Positions 22,539-34,713 are shown, counted from the stretch's first letter. The stretch is DNA of 64,000 nucleotides from Macrotis lagotis (GCF_037893015.1 NC_133666.1:624973852-625037851); one strand, 5' to 3'. Notes: generated by a model not told the origin, from the letters alone. Numbers and translations: made by a program.

Positions 22539-25500
22539 ATGGGGCGACACGGGAAGGTGCGGTCCCGGGCGCGGGGTTGGGCTCGGGCGGGGACCCCCGC
22601 GGGCTCCCCTTTTTCACTCCCCTTCTTGCTCCCTTGCAGAGCCAGCACCAGAAGCGCGCCCGCGCCGCGGCCCAGCTCCGCGCGCAGGAGGCCTACGCCA
22701 GCGCCCCGCATTCCTTCGTGTTCGCGCGCGGCCCCGCCGGCCCCGGGGTCCGCCAGCTCAGCCTGGACGTGCGGCGGGTCATGGAGCCCTACACGGCCAC
22801 CTCGCTGCAGGTCCGCCCCCGCCGGCACCCCCTCCCTCCGGGACCGGGCAGGACCCCTTACCCCCGCCCCGCTGCCCCCCGAGACCAATTCAGAGCATCG
22901 TGACCGAGAGGAAGCTCCACTAATCTGCCTTGCTTTCCTCCCTTCTCTGCCAGTCAAAGGGCCCAAACTAGGTGCCTCCGAGACCCCCTCCTGCTGTGTG
23001 ATTGGATAGGGCTGGGGGGGATGGTTCGGAGCAGGCAGCTTCTGAAGCCCATTTCAACTCAGATTCTTAATTCCAGGGTAAATTTAATGTAATTCTTGCA
23101 TTCTTCCCCCCCCCCTTTTTTTTGGTCCTGACCTGTAATTTTCTTGCTTTGGAATCAGAGATTTAGAGGAAGATCCTAGAAACGTCCTATAAACAAATCT
23201 GCAATTTTTCTCTGACTTCTAGTCTTAAGGATTATCTGGGACCCTCTAGAAGTTGTGATTTGCCCAAGATCAAACAGTTAAGATTTTTTATTAAAGGGAG
23301 GACTTTATAGTTCAGGCACTCCTGATTCTCATTCTAACTTTCTGTCTGCCACTATATATTACAAAATGTGGTGGAATAATCACCTCTCAGGGTTTTATTA
23401 TCCTGTATTTGCCAGCTGGTTCCTGCTTCTGGATCAGAATTAGGTCAAGAAGAGCAGTTCCCCCCCTTGAATTTCCTGAATTTGATTTCATTCAATAATA
23501 AAATTATCAGTGAGGGGAATCAGGAATTTATAATTAGTTTCATTTTTGTTTCCTATTGAGCCTCATCCACATGGTTTTTCACCTTTGCCGCCCCCCCCCA
23601 TTTGTGCATCTCCTATTTCTGTGTAGCTACTTGGTGGAGAGCTAACTTGGGGGGGGCACAGCAGGGAGTAGAAAGTATGACATCTTGCCAGAGTGGAAGG
23701 ACTTTGGATAAGAACCTGCTGATAAACTAGTTTGTTGTCCTAGGATCAATCAACCTGAATTTATTATTGATGCTGAGAACACTCCTGGTGTTCATGTGGA
23801 CTATTTGTGCCCAGCCTGTGATAGAGCATTCCCAGCTCTTACTCTGATCAGCCACAGTCTGACACACTATAATTTATCTCAAACATAGTGATGTCACTTT
23901 GGTCTTCAGTAATGAAAGACAGGAGGAGCCACTGGTACTGAGCCTTTCTTTAGGAAACTGCTACGGGTCCAGCCCTCATACTTGTTATTTTTTGGAATAA
24001 AGCTTATCCTCCCATGGTCTCATTCTAGTCTTAAGTGGAATTTCCTACCAATTGCCAGAAGGCTTATGAAACCAAATTTAACTCCTTACATTAAGAGGAC
24101 CAGGTTCAGATACCACCTCTGACATTTATTAGCCGGATGACTGGGCAGATCACTCACTGAGCCTAGATTTCCTTATCTGTAAAAGGAAGGTATTGGACTT
24201 GATGACACCCAAGGTCCTGTCTGCCTCTGGATAGATCTGTGAACCGTTTCTTTAGTTACCCTGTTTGCTATACTTTATTTGTATTTGAGGTCTTGACTGT
24301 TATTGCAGCCCTTTTAGCATAACTCCTGTTTGGATTAAAGGTTTTGAGTGATTTTCTACTTCTTAGATTTTTAACTACCTCACATACACATACCCTAACC
24401 AGATTACTAAGTCTCCAGGCAAACTTATTATGTCATAAGTCATGATATAATTTTTTTTTTGTGCCTGGGTTTCTCAATTTCACTTGCTCAAGAGCTCTGC
24501 TCCCAAACATTTTCTTTGTAAGTCTTTCGTGACTTATCTTATAGGAGAACCTCCCCTTCCCCCTTTCAGACCCTGACAGCTTTTACTCTGCACCTTTTGT
24601 ACCACCATAGGTTCGACGTCGGAACTCACTTAAGGATTGTGTGGCTGTGGCTGGCCCTCTAGGTGTCTCTCACTTCCTCATCTTCAGCAAAACAGAGAAA
24701 AATGTGACATTTGTAAGTGATCTCTTCATCTCATGTAGCCAAGATCCCTTCTGTGTAGTTCTCCTCTTCCCAGAAAAGAACCTGAGCTTCCATGTCCCCT
24801 CCAAATCCCTTTCTATATTCCCCATAGCTGGGAGTTATATGGTGTTCCCAAACATTTTAATCCCCATTAAATGCCTCAACGCTCCTCTTTTCAGAAGTTG
24901 TGTGACTGTTCCGGTTTCTCCTTTAGAGGCTGATCCGACTTCCTGGGGGTCCTACTCTGACTTTCCGAGTCAACAAGGTGAGAGGTCAAGTAGCAAATGG
25001 TGCACTGGGGAGGCCGAGGGCTGGCAGCTGAGGTCAGCCCTGCCCCCCTCCACCTTTAGTACTCCTTGGTGCGAGATGTCGTCTCCTCTCTGCGCCGACA
25101 CCGGATGCACGAGCAGCAGTTCTCACACCCACCACTCTTGGTGCTGAATGGCTTTGGCCCCCATGGACTTCATGTGAAGCTCACCGCCTCTGTGTTCCAG
25201 AACATGTTTCCATCCATCAATGTGCACAAGGTAGACCCAGTAGAGTCCCTGAATCAATATACTGCCTTTAGAGGCAATTGGACTTGGTGTCAGACAGACT
25301 TAAGTTCAAATCCTGCCTCAGTCACCAGCTGATTAACAAACCTTTCAGCTAATTTACATACATCTAAAATAAAGATAGTAGCAACACCACTGATAAGGCT
25401 TGTTATGAAATCAAATATTATATATGTTTATAAATGTATATTTGATGATGTAATAGTATATCCCATCTGTTGGGTGGGTAGGTGGAGTGTGAAGATGTGT

Positions 25501-27336
25501 TGGGGGGGATAGGGGGAGTGAATGTTACATTAAGGTTCCACTCCATGTGAACTGCTGGAGCCAGGGCCTCTCAAGTGCTGCTTTCTCCTTGCCAGGTGAA
25601 CCTGAATTGTGTGAAGCGTTGCCTTCTCCTCAGCTACGACCCTGACTCCCAAGAGTTCCAGTTCCGACACTAGTGAGTATGTGAGTGTATGCTTGTGCTC
25701 AAGTGTGGGCCTTGTGGCTGGGATGTGCTTGCTTACGGCCTCCAACCCTGGATAGTCATGATGATCAAATCAATGCTGAGACATTGTGATTGTGTCCAAG
25801 TAAACGCTCTGAGACCCCAGGGTGAGGAGGAAGGAAGAGGGGTACCCCTGGGGCCTCCATAACCCCTGACCCCAAGTCTCCAACCCCTGCAGCAGCCTGA
25901 AAGTCGTTCCTGTGGGGGCCAGTCGGGGGATGAAGAAGCTTCTACAAGAGAAATTCCCAAACATGAGCCGCCTGGAGGATGTCAGTGAGCTGCTTGCCAC
26001 GTGAGCTGGGATATAACTAATGTGGGGGAGGGTGGAGCCACCTGCCATCCTTAGGCTCTCACTGCCATGACCCCAACCCATTCCCATGTCTCCCCAGGGG
26101 TGCAGGGTTGTCAGAGAGTGAGGCAGAGCCGGATGGGGAGCACAATGTGACAGAGCTGCCTCAAGTCCTCGCTGGCCGTGGGAACATGAAAGCAGAGCAG
26201 AGTGCGGTTCGGCTTACTGAGGTGAGAGCTAGGGAGGGGACAAGTCCAGCTCAGCAAAGGGCTGTGGTCTGTGATGACAACGCTGCTGTGACATTCTGTG
26301 ATCACTCAAAGTAAACGTTCTGATGCCTCTGGCCCTGCACGCTATGGAGGGGAAGTGGGAAGTGGGCACAGGGCAGTTAGCATAGTTTCTTTTAACCCTC
26401 CAGATTGGCCCCAGGATAACCTTGCAGCTCATCAAGATCCAAGAGGGTGTTGGGGATGGAAATGTCCTCTACCACAGCCTTGGTAAGCCAGGGAGGGCAA
26501 GGAAGCATTGGAACTTGGAGGGAGGTTGTTCTTTCCCACAGCCTGGGGGGGTTGGGGAAGGAGAGTTAATGCTCAAGGAGGGTCTCCTTGGCCCCCTTTC
26601 TTCCCCCCCAGTGCACAAATCTGAGGAGGAGCTGAGGGCCACACTGGCCACCAGGGAGCAGAAGCTCCTGCTGAAGGCTGAAAGACGAAGCAAGCAGGAG
26701 CAGGACATCAAGCGAAAGAAGGAGCTGCGGGAGGCACATCGGTTAGTGTCATGTTAAGAGGGAGAAGTCAGGAGGAGAGGTGACCTGGGGCTGAAGGCCT
26801 AAGTCAGTCCCCAAATTTACTCTTCCCTCCTAGGAAACGGAGCCTGGCGGGGATGCAGCATGTAGAGCCCCCAAGTACGGACAAGGGGGATGGGGACAGT
26901 GATGCAGAGGACCCTGGGCAGCCTGAGGGAGCAGCCCAGGCATCTGATGAAGAAGATGAGGCTGAATATTTTCGCCAAGCCGTTGGTGAAGAACCAGATG
27001 AGGGTGAGTTGGAGATGGGTGATCTTGGACAGTACAATTCTGACTGGAGGCCTCCCATCTCCTCTGCTGATGGCACTTTCTCCCCTACACCCCTTCCCAG
27101 ACATGTTCCCAAAGGCAAAACGAAGACGACCCAACAAGTCCCCTGGACAGCCCATCTCCGGTGACCAGAGACCGGGAAGGGGCAGAGGACAGCATCCAAA
27201 GGGGAGGTTCCAGGCAGCCAAAGGCAAACAGCTCAGAGGAGCCACAGCTCACCACTTCCCTCGTGGTCGAGCCCTGGGAAGAGCTTCGGTCTCTAAGAGG
27301 CCCCACCACAAATCTTCAGCAGCAGCCAGAGCCTGA
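22539..27336 (+). CDS. PPAN: Peter Pan homologue (SSF1-type Brix protein), 12 exons
   Basis: Nucleolar factor for 60S subunit assembly (yeast Ssf1/Ssf2 family). Coding exons are 22539-22556, 22640-22810, 24611-24712, 24927-24977, 25060-25230, 25596-25672, 25893-26000, 26098-26221, 26404-26482, 26612-26741, 26834-27003 and 27101-27336. All phases agree, giving 478 codons plus stop (human 473). The Brix domain is clear: SFVFARG, QLSLDVRRVMEP, NSLKDCVAVAGPLGVSHFLI, LPGGPTLTF, SLRRHRMHEQQF, GPHGLHVKL, FPSINVHK, VVPVGASRGMKKLL. It is followed by the conserved LSESEAEPDGEHN segment and IGPRITLQLIKIQEGVG. The C-terminal third is a charged coiled segment (KSEEELRAT), an acidic patch (ASDEEDEAEYF) and a basic RGRG tail. 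The ATG is in exon 1 inside the CpG island; exon 1 codes for only MGRHGK. Two introns carry snoRNAs. Confidence 0.97.
23700..23935 (+). mobile_element. Ancient LINE 3' fragment with C2H2-like tail
   Basis: One frame reads YLCPACDRAFPALTLISHS, like the CPTCGR-F-RIGL-SH motif at the C terminus of some vertebrate LINE polymerases. It is followed by 'gtgatgtcactttggtctt', a segment that recurs in reverse near 49250. Family not identified; partial and old. Confidence 0.5.
24095..24250 (+). mobile_element. MIR SINE remnant in PPAN intron 2
   Basis: Has 'ggttcagataccacctctga', 'gatttccttatctgtaaaa' and 'ggacttgatgacacc', typical of MIR. Diverged. Confidence 0.65.
25746..25822 (+). ncRNA. SNORD105: C/D box snoRNA, SNORD105 type, in PPAN intron
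   Basis: Lies in the intron between exons 6 and 7. C box ATGATGA (25758-25764), D' CTGA (25776-25779), C'-like GTGATTG (25786-25792) and D box CTGA (25809-25812). The outer sequences ACCCTGG and CCAGGGT can pair as a terminal stem. The segment before D is AAGTAAACGCT, almost the same as in the second snoRNA in this gene. Human PPAN hosts SNORD105 and SNORD105B, thought to guide 18S rRNA 2'-O-methylation. The name rests on host gene and layout, not on alignment. Confidence 0.85.
26262..26335 (+). ncRNA. SNORD105B: C/D box snoRNA, SNORD105B type, in PPAN intron
   Basis: Lies in the intron between exons 8 and 9. C box GTGATGA (26271-26277), C'-like TGTGATC (about 26297-26303), D box CTGA (26320-26323), with AGGGC and GCCCT flanks that could close a stem. 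The antisense element AAGTAAACGTT before the D box matches that of the first copy except for one base, so both probably guide the same site. It probably arose by intragenic duplication. Confidence 0.83.
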
Positions 27337-28622
27337 GATTCAGCTGATGGATGAACTGATTGCCATTCTGTCTTCTGGGGAGGGAATAAATACATTGAAC
27401 TTTGTGCATTCTAAGGACAAAGGAACCGTTTCCTTTCCCACCCCCGTATTATCCTATATATAGTCTGTAAGACCTTTATGGCTGGGAGGAAGAAGGGGGG
27501 AGGTTCATCTTGTCTCGAGTGTTGGGGAGGATGGTCATGTTGTCATGAGACATCACTGACAGATTGTGTTGTACCAACTGGAGTATGAGAGCCCAGCAAG
27601 CAGTGTGAATCCCCCACCCCCCTCAGCTGGCTCTGGAGTAAGTGCAAGGGAAACAAGGATTTGCCCATCTCACTCCAGTCTCAAAAGAACACTGGGCAGT
27701 TAAAGGGAAGTGGGCTCTAACAAAAGTCTTTGCCCCCCTTGCACAGGCAAGTTGGGGGTCAGTTCCCACTCTTGTGTTACTGCTCAAGAAGGTCTTGGCA
27801 GCTATGGAGTTTGAATAGATGGATGAAAAAACGTAATGGCTTGTGCTTTTACATCCAATAAAAAAATCAAATTGAGGCCACTTGCTTTACTTAAGAGTTA
27901 TTTTAGGTAGGCGGGAGGAGCGAGCGAGAAAGTCTGGTTTTGCTGTCTGCCTGAAGAGCCCTGGTCCGGGAGTGGGGTGGGGGCGTGAGAGAATGAGGAA
28001 GGAAATATGCTCAGGGAGGGGCTAACTACCGGGGTTGAGGCAGTCTGACTAAGGCCAGAGCAGGGCCTGGTAGTTGAGACAGAAGCAGCAGAGGAGAGCC
28101 CGCCGTCACCACCAGGAGCAAGGCCAGGTGAAGGGGAACTGGGCGGTGGATCGGGCGGGACAGTTACCTCACCTGCTCCCACTGGAACCCAAATCACTTC
28201 CTTAAGTAAACGGGTTCATGGTTCCATTGCCAACCACAACCAAAGTGGGGGGCAGAAATCCCCAGATATGCCAAAGTAATTGGGTAGAAAGAGCAGGTTC
28301 TGGGTTTTTTTGTCCAGTGAGATTGAAGTGAGTAAATTAGATGCTAGTTTACAACTAGAACCAACCTGTCCTGATCACTCATTTTACAAATGAGCAAGTT
28401 GAGGGACTTGCCCAAGTTTCTGTTAATGTCTGAGTCAGAATTCAAACTCCGTGATTGCTATTCACTATTTGGCTTTCACTACTTCATGGTAACTTCTAAA
28501 GCCCCAACTGGTGGGCATGTGGGAGGGGGTGGGGATCAGAGTTGGCTAATCACCCTCTAGAGCTGGGGGGAGAAGGAAACTGAATAGACCTGAATAGGTC
28601 TGCCTCCCCTTCCCCAGGAACC
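27337..28622. other. PPAN 3' UTR and PPAN-P2RY11 spacer
   Basis: Runs from the PPAN stop to the P2RY11 start. It contains AATAAA at 27384 (near the stop) and at 27857-27862, then about 760 bp with no recognised coding segment. P2RY11 5' non-coding sequence should lie here. Confidence 0.6.
27857..27862 (+). terminator. PPAN polyadenylation signal
   Basis: AATAAA about 520 bp after the stop, followed by T-rich and GT-rich sequence. An earlier AATAAA at 27384 is an alternative. Confidence 0.65.
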
Positions 28623-29681
28623 ATGACCCAAGCACCCAGCAGCACCTGTTTGCAGGAGATGACAGAAGCAGCTAGCAAAATCTTGAATCCATACCAGGAG
28701 ACATTCCTGTGGCCTGTGCTAGTGATTGAGTTCCTCGTGGCTGTGGGAGGAAATAGCTTGGTCCTCTACCACTTCAGTTGCCAGGAGCAGCGTCCGTGGC
28801 ATCCGGCCATCATCTTCTCGGCCCAGCTGGCAATCAGCAACCTGTTCTATGCTTTCACCCTGCCCCCCCTGATCGTCTACTTCTACCCGCCCAAGCACTG
28901 GAGCTTCGGGGAGGCTGCCTGTCAGCTAGAGCGCTTCCTGTTCAACTGTAACCTTTATGGCAGCGTTTTCTTCATCACTTGCATCAGCCTCAACCGTTAC
29001 CTAGGAATTGTGCACCCATTCTTTGCTCACGGTCACGTGCGACCGAAGCACGCCTGGGCCATCAGCCTGGCTGGCTGGGGCCTTGTGGCTGCCCTGGCAG
29101 CACCTACCTTCAAGTTCTCCCACCTTAGCTTGCACCAAAATAGCACAGGGGCAGGTTGTCACGAGAATCAGACTGAAGGCTGTATTAAATGCTTGGGAAC
29201 AGCTCAAGATGACCATCTGCCAGAGTACTGGGTCTACAGCCTGGTGATGGCAGTGCTGGGCTGTGGCCTGCCCTTCCTGCTCACTGTCCTGGCTTACGGG
29301 GCCATAGGCTGGGTCATCCTGACCAATCCCAACATAACAAGACCAGAGAAACTCAAGGTAGGAATGCTAGTGGTGAGTGGGGTGGTCCTCTATGCTGTGT
29401 CTTACATCCCATACCACATCATGCATGTCCTGAACACCCAGGCCCGCCGGCGCTGGTTGGACCGCTGCAGCACTTTCTCAAGTAAGAGCCAGGCTATAGA
29501 GGCTCTGGACCTTGGTCTGTACGTCAGTTACCAGGCAAGCAGAGTGCTTGTCCCACTAGCCATGTGTCTCCACCCACTGCTCTATACAACTGTGGCCTCG
29601 AGCCTCGGATGCTCAAAGCTGTGTCAGGGATCCAAAAGTGGTGATACATCTCTGAGGCCAATAAGCCCACCTGAATCTTGA
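28623..29681 (+). CDS. P2RY11: P2Y purinoceptor 11, Gq/Gs-coupled ATP receptor
   Basis: Class A GPCR of the plasma membrane that senses extracellular ATP. One open frame of 352 codons with seven hydrophobic segments, human length 374. Recognisable P2Y11 blocks are QRPWHPA, TLPPL, YFYPPKHWSFGEAAC, CISLNRYLGIVHPFF (NRY in place of DRY, as in human P2Y11), RPKHAWA, GCIKCLGTA in extracellular loop 2, YIPYHIMHVLN in TM6 and HPLLYTT in TM7. N-glycosylation sequons occur near residues 176-186. CCTTCCCCAG|GAACC directly precedes the ATG, so the main exon probably starts at a splice acceptor with 5' UTR (or a few more residues, or PPAN read-through) supplied from upstream. The N terminus is therefore the uncertain part. 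The cytoplasmic tail is short and unlike human. Confidence 0.94.
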   Translation: MTQAPSSTCLQEMTEAASKILNPYQETFLWPVLVIEFLVAVGGNSLVLYHFSCQEQRPWHPAIIFSAQLAISNLFYAFTLPPLIVYFYPPKHWSFGEAACQLERFLFNCNLYGSVFFITCISLNRYLGIVHPFFAHGHVRPKHAWAISLAGWGLVAALAAPTFKFSHLSLHQNSTGAGCHENQTEGCIKCLGTAQDDHLPEYWVYSLVMAVLGCGLPFLLTVLAYGAIGWVILTNPNITRPEKLKVGMLVVSGVVLYAVSYIPYHIMHVLNTQARRRWLDRCSTFSSKSQAIEALDLGLYVSYQASRVLVPLAMCLHPLLYTTVASSLGCSKLCQGSKSGDTSLRPISPPES

Positions 29682-31271
29682 CCACTAAAAATGCCGAATG
29701 GTGTCTTTGTCAGGATGACCTGTACAAGACCCAGTGTGTGTGTGTGGGGGGGGGGAGTGACAAGGACCCATGTTCCTACCTCCCTGAAACCACTATGCCA
29801 GACTAATGGAAGGATTAAGGGACTTTGGACTCTCTTGTGCCCTTGCTCCCTAACTGGTCCCCTAGACTCAGTCCTCCTTTCCAACCCATCTTATATAGAG
29901 CTTGCCAACCTGATGTTATCTGCTATCATTCCCCTGCTTCCATGGCTACTGCTCTAGAATGAGACATATTCATTAGGAAGGCTTCTGCCCGTAAATGGCC
30001 GACTTGAAGAATTCTACTTCAAACCAAACGATTGTTAAGAATTCCTTACAGCTGACAAACATCTACCTCCTTACATTTGTGTAGGCCATTTGCTGAGCCT
30101 AGAACACTTGAAACCAAAGCCTTGCTTTCCCTCATGCTTCTGCCCAAGTGCCAGATCCATACAGCAATTAATCCCCCAACACCCCAACCCCAGCTGAAAA
30201 CAGTCTGATTTCCTCTAACATTTCTCTTTCCTTTGGCGGATCTAGCAGTTTTTCTGCCCATGGTCTATTCCACTTCCCAATCTATATGCCCCTGAAGGGT
30301 GAAGGCCATCACCTGATCTGTTCTCTTTGAATTTTGAACAGCTTAAGTGTTCTAAAAATAATTATTTTCTATAGTCACAAAATTAGAAATATCGATGCCC
30401 ATTAAGGAACAAGAGAAACAAATTATAGGGAATGGACATAATGGAACCCCTAACAAGTGACAAATATGAAGAATTCAGAGAACTATGAGAAGACTTGTTT
30501 CCTAAAACGATAGATGTACGACAGGGACATCACAGAGTTATCATCCTCCATGCCCACCTCCTTTCAGGGGTTATGTGACTTGCCTATGGTCTCAAGACAT
30601 TAAAAGGCAGAGCCAGCTATGACTGATACAAAAGAAGCAAGATCAGAATTTACAAAATTATTTCAATAATGTTAGGAAAAAACTGCCTGATAAGAGTTGT
30701 CCATCCATCTCAGTGGATTTGATGGTGATCCCTCCCTCCCTCTTGGCTGAGGAAAACAACCGGTATGGAACAACACATTTTCAGACATGGACCAAGATGT
30801 TTTTGTTATCATTTCTCTATAATGAGGGAGGATTCTGATGTGGAGTGAAGTGAATCGACCACTTCATAAAGGAGTGACAATGATGTAAATAAAATTTTTA
30901 AAGAAAAATGGAATAAAATTGGCACTGATTGGAAGTCTTTTGAATAACAGTGAGAAAAGTTCCATGAGCCCTCAAGAAGGAGCCAGATGGGAAGGATGGG
31001 AAGGAAATCTGTACTGAGAGCCCCAAGCAGGGAGTGAGGGCACCACCTGGTGACAGCTCAAAGCCCAAGTTGAACCCAAGGAAGAGGCTTGGGTCTGGGG
31101 ATGGTGGACAGCCATGATTATCAAGTGGCTTCTGGCTGGCTCAAGATCTATTTAGAAAAATAAAGAGACTTGGGGCAGATGTGACTATTTATTGCCCTTG
31201 GCTTCCATTCCAGCCCCAACCCTTTGAGTCAGGTTCTTTTCCAATCCAGGTTAAGAGTGGACATAGCAACT
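29682..31271. other. P2RY11 - EIF3G convergent interval
   Basis: About 1.6 kb with no coding exon recognised. AATAAA-like sequences at about 30888, 30911 and 31159 are candidates for P2RY11 polyadenylation. The EIF3G signal lies at 31188-31193 on the other strand. A GT-rich/G-run stretch lies at 29735-29757. Confidence 0.55.
31188..31193 (-). terminator. EIF3G polyadenylation signal
   Basis: TTTATT on the + strand gives AATAAA on the EIF3G strand, about 80 bp past its stop codon. EIF3G mRNAs have short 3' UTRs, so the place fits. Confidence 0.75.
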
Positions 31272-34200
31272 TCAGTTGGTTGAAGGTCTGCAGAAAAGGC
31301 AAAGAAACAATTAGAATTTTTAAATGTAGGAAACACAACCCAGAAATCATTGATAAGATGATCCAGGATGGAGGGTCTGCTCCTAAGTTAGGTCTGGGCC
31401 CAGGGATCTTGGGAAGGGGAGAAACTTACTTGGCCCATTCCACATTGAGAATGAGATGGTCATAGCCAAATCCTGACACACCAGCAATGGCACGAGCAGC
31501 ATCCTCCCGCCGGTGGAAGCTAATGAAGGCAAAGCCCTGGGAGAAGTGTTAAAGATCTATCAGCCTTCCCTCCATCCAGAAACTACACAGAATACAATCT
31601 CCTGTTCCAGGTTAGTCACCCCATCCCTTTAGCATCCCCCTCACCCAGACAAGTCCTCTGCTATATTTAGTCAGCAAGCTTACCTTGGACTGGCCAGTGG
31701 TCTTGTCCTTGGCCAGATAGATTCTAGAGATAGAACCAAATGGCCTAAACAGCTCCTGTAAGTCAGTCTCCCGAGTGTCTTCTGACAGGTTAGTGACTCG
31801 AATGGTGGCATTGTCATCCGCTGGAAGACACAAACATGGGTGTGGTTTGGAAAGGCCCAGCCAACAGGCAATAATGCTAGATAATTACTAGGTACCTGCC
31901 ATCCCACAGCATCACAGCCCCCACCCACCCATACCCTCAGCCCTGGGAAGAGCAAGAGTAGAACACCAAGACACAAACTACAACTCTGTCTCGAACTGAT
32001 TTAACTCACTACACCATAACCCACCATAACCTTGGTTTGGCTGCTGATACAGCCTGACAATCCTGTTACTGTATTTCTTGTCAATTCCCTGAGAGATCCC
32101 AGTTTCAAACCATTTCCTTTCTCTTCTATCCTCAAATACCAGTTTTCTTCTCACTGACAGCAGATGGCACAGAGAATACTGGTGGCATTCAATATGACCT
32201 AAGGCTATACCTTCCTCCCTTGCCCCAATCCCATTTCTTTCCCACCTGTCTCCTAGAGTTTGCTGTAGCAGGAACCTCCCTTTCTCTTGCATCTCTGATC
32301 CCTCCCTTGCCACTTGCTCCTTGTCATCTTCCTACAAATGTGCTCAAGGCTCCCTGCCTCCATTCATATCAACACTGTTCAAAAGTTTTCTTCAATGGCT
32401 CAACACTGAGTCGAATTCAAACTTATCCATCACTGCTTCTAGAAGCAGATGCCACCTCACATGGTTGACCTTGTCTCATGTGCCTCCACCCAAGTTGGCC
32501 TACACTACCCCTCACTAGACACTGCCACTGCACTCTCCTACTGCCAGGACTTTGTTCTTATGGCTGGTGGCCAATCAGATGGATTTCTGCTCCTCTTAGA
32601 GACAATTCAAAAACTAGTTCCTTTAGGGAACTTTCCCAGACAGCCCAATCAGCTGAACTTTCTCAGATCTTGAAGAGCATATTTACTTTGTAACTTCCTA
32701 ATTCAACGGTAAAACAACAGTGAATTGGCCTCTTATTTTCCTACTAAGATGTAAACTTCACAAGAGCAAAGACCAGGTCCTGTCCTAGGGCACTTTCTCT
32801 CTCTTAGGGACAAAGGCCCCTACAAACTATGAAGTTCTTAATAACCATTTGTTACCATTCAGTTCAAACTCAGCCCACCATCAGGATCCCTCCCATACCT
32901 CTCCTGTTGGGCTGCATAGACTCCCCTCTTCGACTTGCTCCATCTCGAAGACTTGGGGGTACATACTTCCCAGTCTTATTCTGGGCTGCCTGTACAGGCT
33001 CCAGCTCTGTGAAGATAAATATAGATTGGGAATAACCCATGGTCCACCCAAATCCCCCCTTCCCAGTTGCTTCCAGGGCCATGATAGGATACTTATCAAG
33101 GAGACTTCCCACTTTGTTGAAGCTCCCCGTTCCCCCAGCCATAGACCCTCCAGGGCCAAACTTCTGTGACATTCATAATGGAAAGACCTACAGACACACC
33201 CACATGCCCACCAGCCCAGATACCATCTCCGAACCTCCAGGAAGCTTCTCCTTCTCCCCAGTGGACAACCCCAACTGTTCAGCCAATTCCTTCTGCATAG
33301 GTCCCAGGGTGTCTTTGTAGGGACAACGTGTTGTCCAATGGTCACCCTTGCAGATTCGACATGACACAATCTTCTGCCCCTTCAGTTTGTTCATTGGGTC
33401 CTCCTCCTCTTGGCAATTCAGGTCCTGGGGAGAAGAGTGGGCTTGAGATGGAAATGTTTTACCCTAAGGGAACTGCTCCTACCCTACCCTGAGGACCTTT
33501 TTCCTAGATCCAGTACCCATGAATACCTCTTTGCTGGTAATAAATGTCATGGAAACATCATCGCTGACTGTAGTGGTGGCCACATTTGGGCCAGGGGGAT
33601 CAAATTGTGAGTTGCCAAATTTCTTCCAGTTCTGTGGATAGAAGATAACTGGGTTAGAAGAGGGCTAGGCAGATTTTGGTCTGAACCACAGACCACAAGG
33701 CAGGTTGGCTGGATAATTCTGTTGAGGAATTTTGTGAAGCCATCCTTGGGGAATTTAAAAAAGTAGAGAACTGTTCAGAGAAGTGGACTTCTGAAATGTA
33801 ACAAAAACCTTCCCTACTCCTCCAAACTGTCACCGAATTCCAATCATGAGAACTTCCTGATCTAATGAGGCAGCCCAAACAGGAGCAGTTCAAATGGAAT
33901 CATCTTCCCTTCTGCTTCCATACACTCCTCCTGTCTTTCTGTGTAGAAAATCAGATCTGATCCTACCTCAACAAAACAGTTTTTTCAAGTGGAGGGAAGG
34001 TAAGGAAAGTATTTAATTAATCTTAAAACATTAGAGGAATAAATAAGGAGGTAGGTCATCAATTAGACTGCTTGTCAAGTGAGAAGTAATTACCAATAAT
34101 CTATTGAAGTGAATTCAGTACTCACTTCTGGAGTAATGAGTTTTCAAAATTATCCCTACCATGGGTCATTCTTTTCTCTTCTAAGTTTGCCTGTTTTTAT

Positions 34201-34673
34201 GTTCTCACATGCCCAAATATTTTAGCCCCAGATCCAGCCTACTCATAGCTTTTCTTTTCAGACTGGAAATGTTCATATTCTGAATCCATTCTCAAATGCA
34301 GACCTCCTATTATTCTCTCATTTATTTAGTTCCTGGTCCCAAAACTTCTTCAAATTCCAAGACCCAGCAACACCAATAAAGTTACAGGATTCCTCACCAC
34401 TCCTGGCTGAAGAGTACATATAAAATCAAATCTAACAACTCACATTTCTCTAGATTTTTAAGGTTTTCAAAGAACTTTTTTCACAGTTCTGTAATTAGGT
34501 GGGTTTTTTTGTTTGTTTTTCTAAATTAAAGGGAATAAGAGGCGTCTAGGTGGCGCAGTAGATAAAGCATGGGCCCTGGAGTGAGGAGTACCTGAGTTTA
34601 AATCCGGTCTCAGACACTTAATAATTACCTAGCTGTGTGGCCTTGGACAAGCCACTTAACCCCATTTGCCTTG

Positions 34674-34713
<40 letters not shown>

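Noticed and set aside
22303-22966. Long open frames of about 200 codons on both strands at the PPAN CpG island
   Set aside because: They are GC-driven open frames crossing the real PPAN exons 1-2 in other frames, with low-complexity R/P/G composition and no homology recognised.
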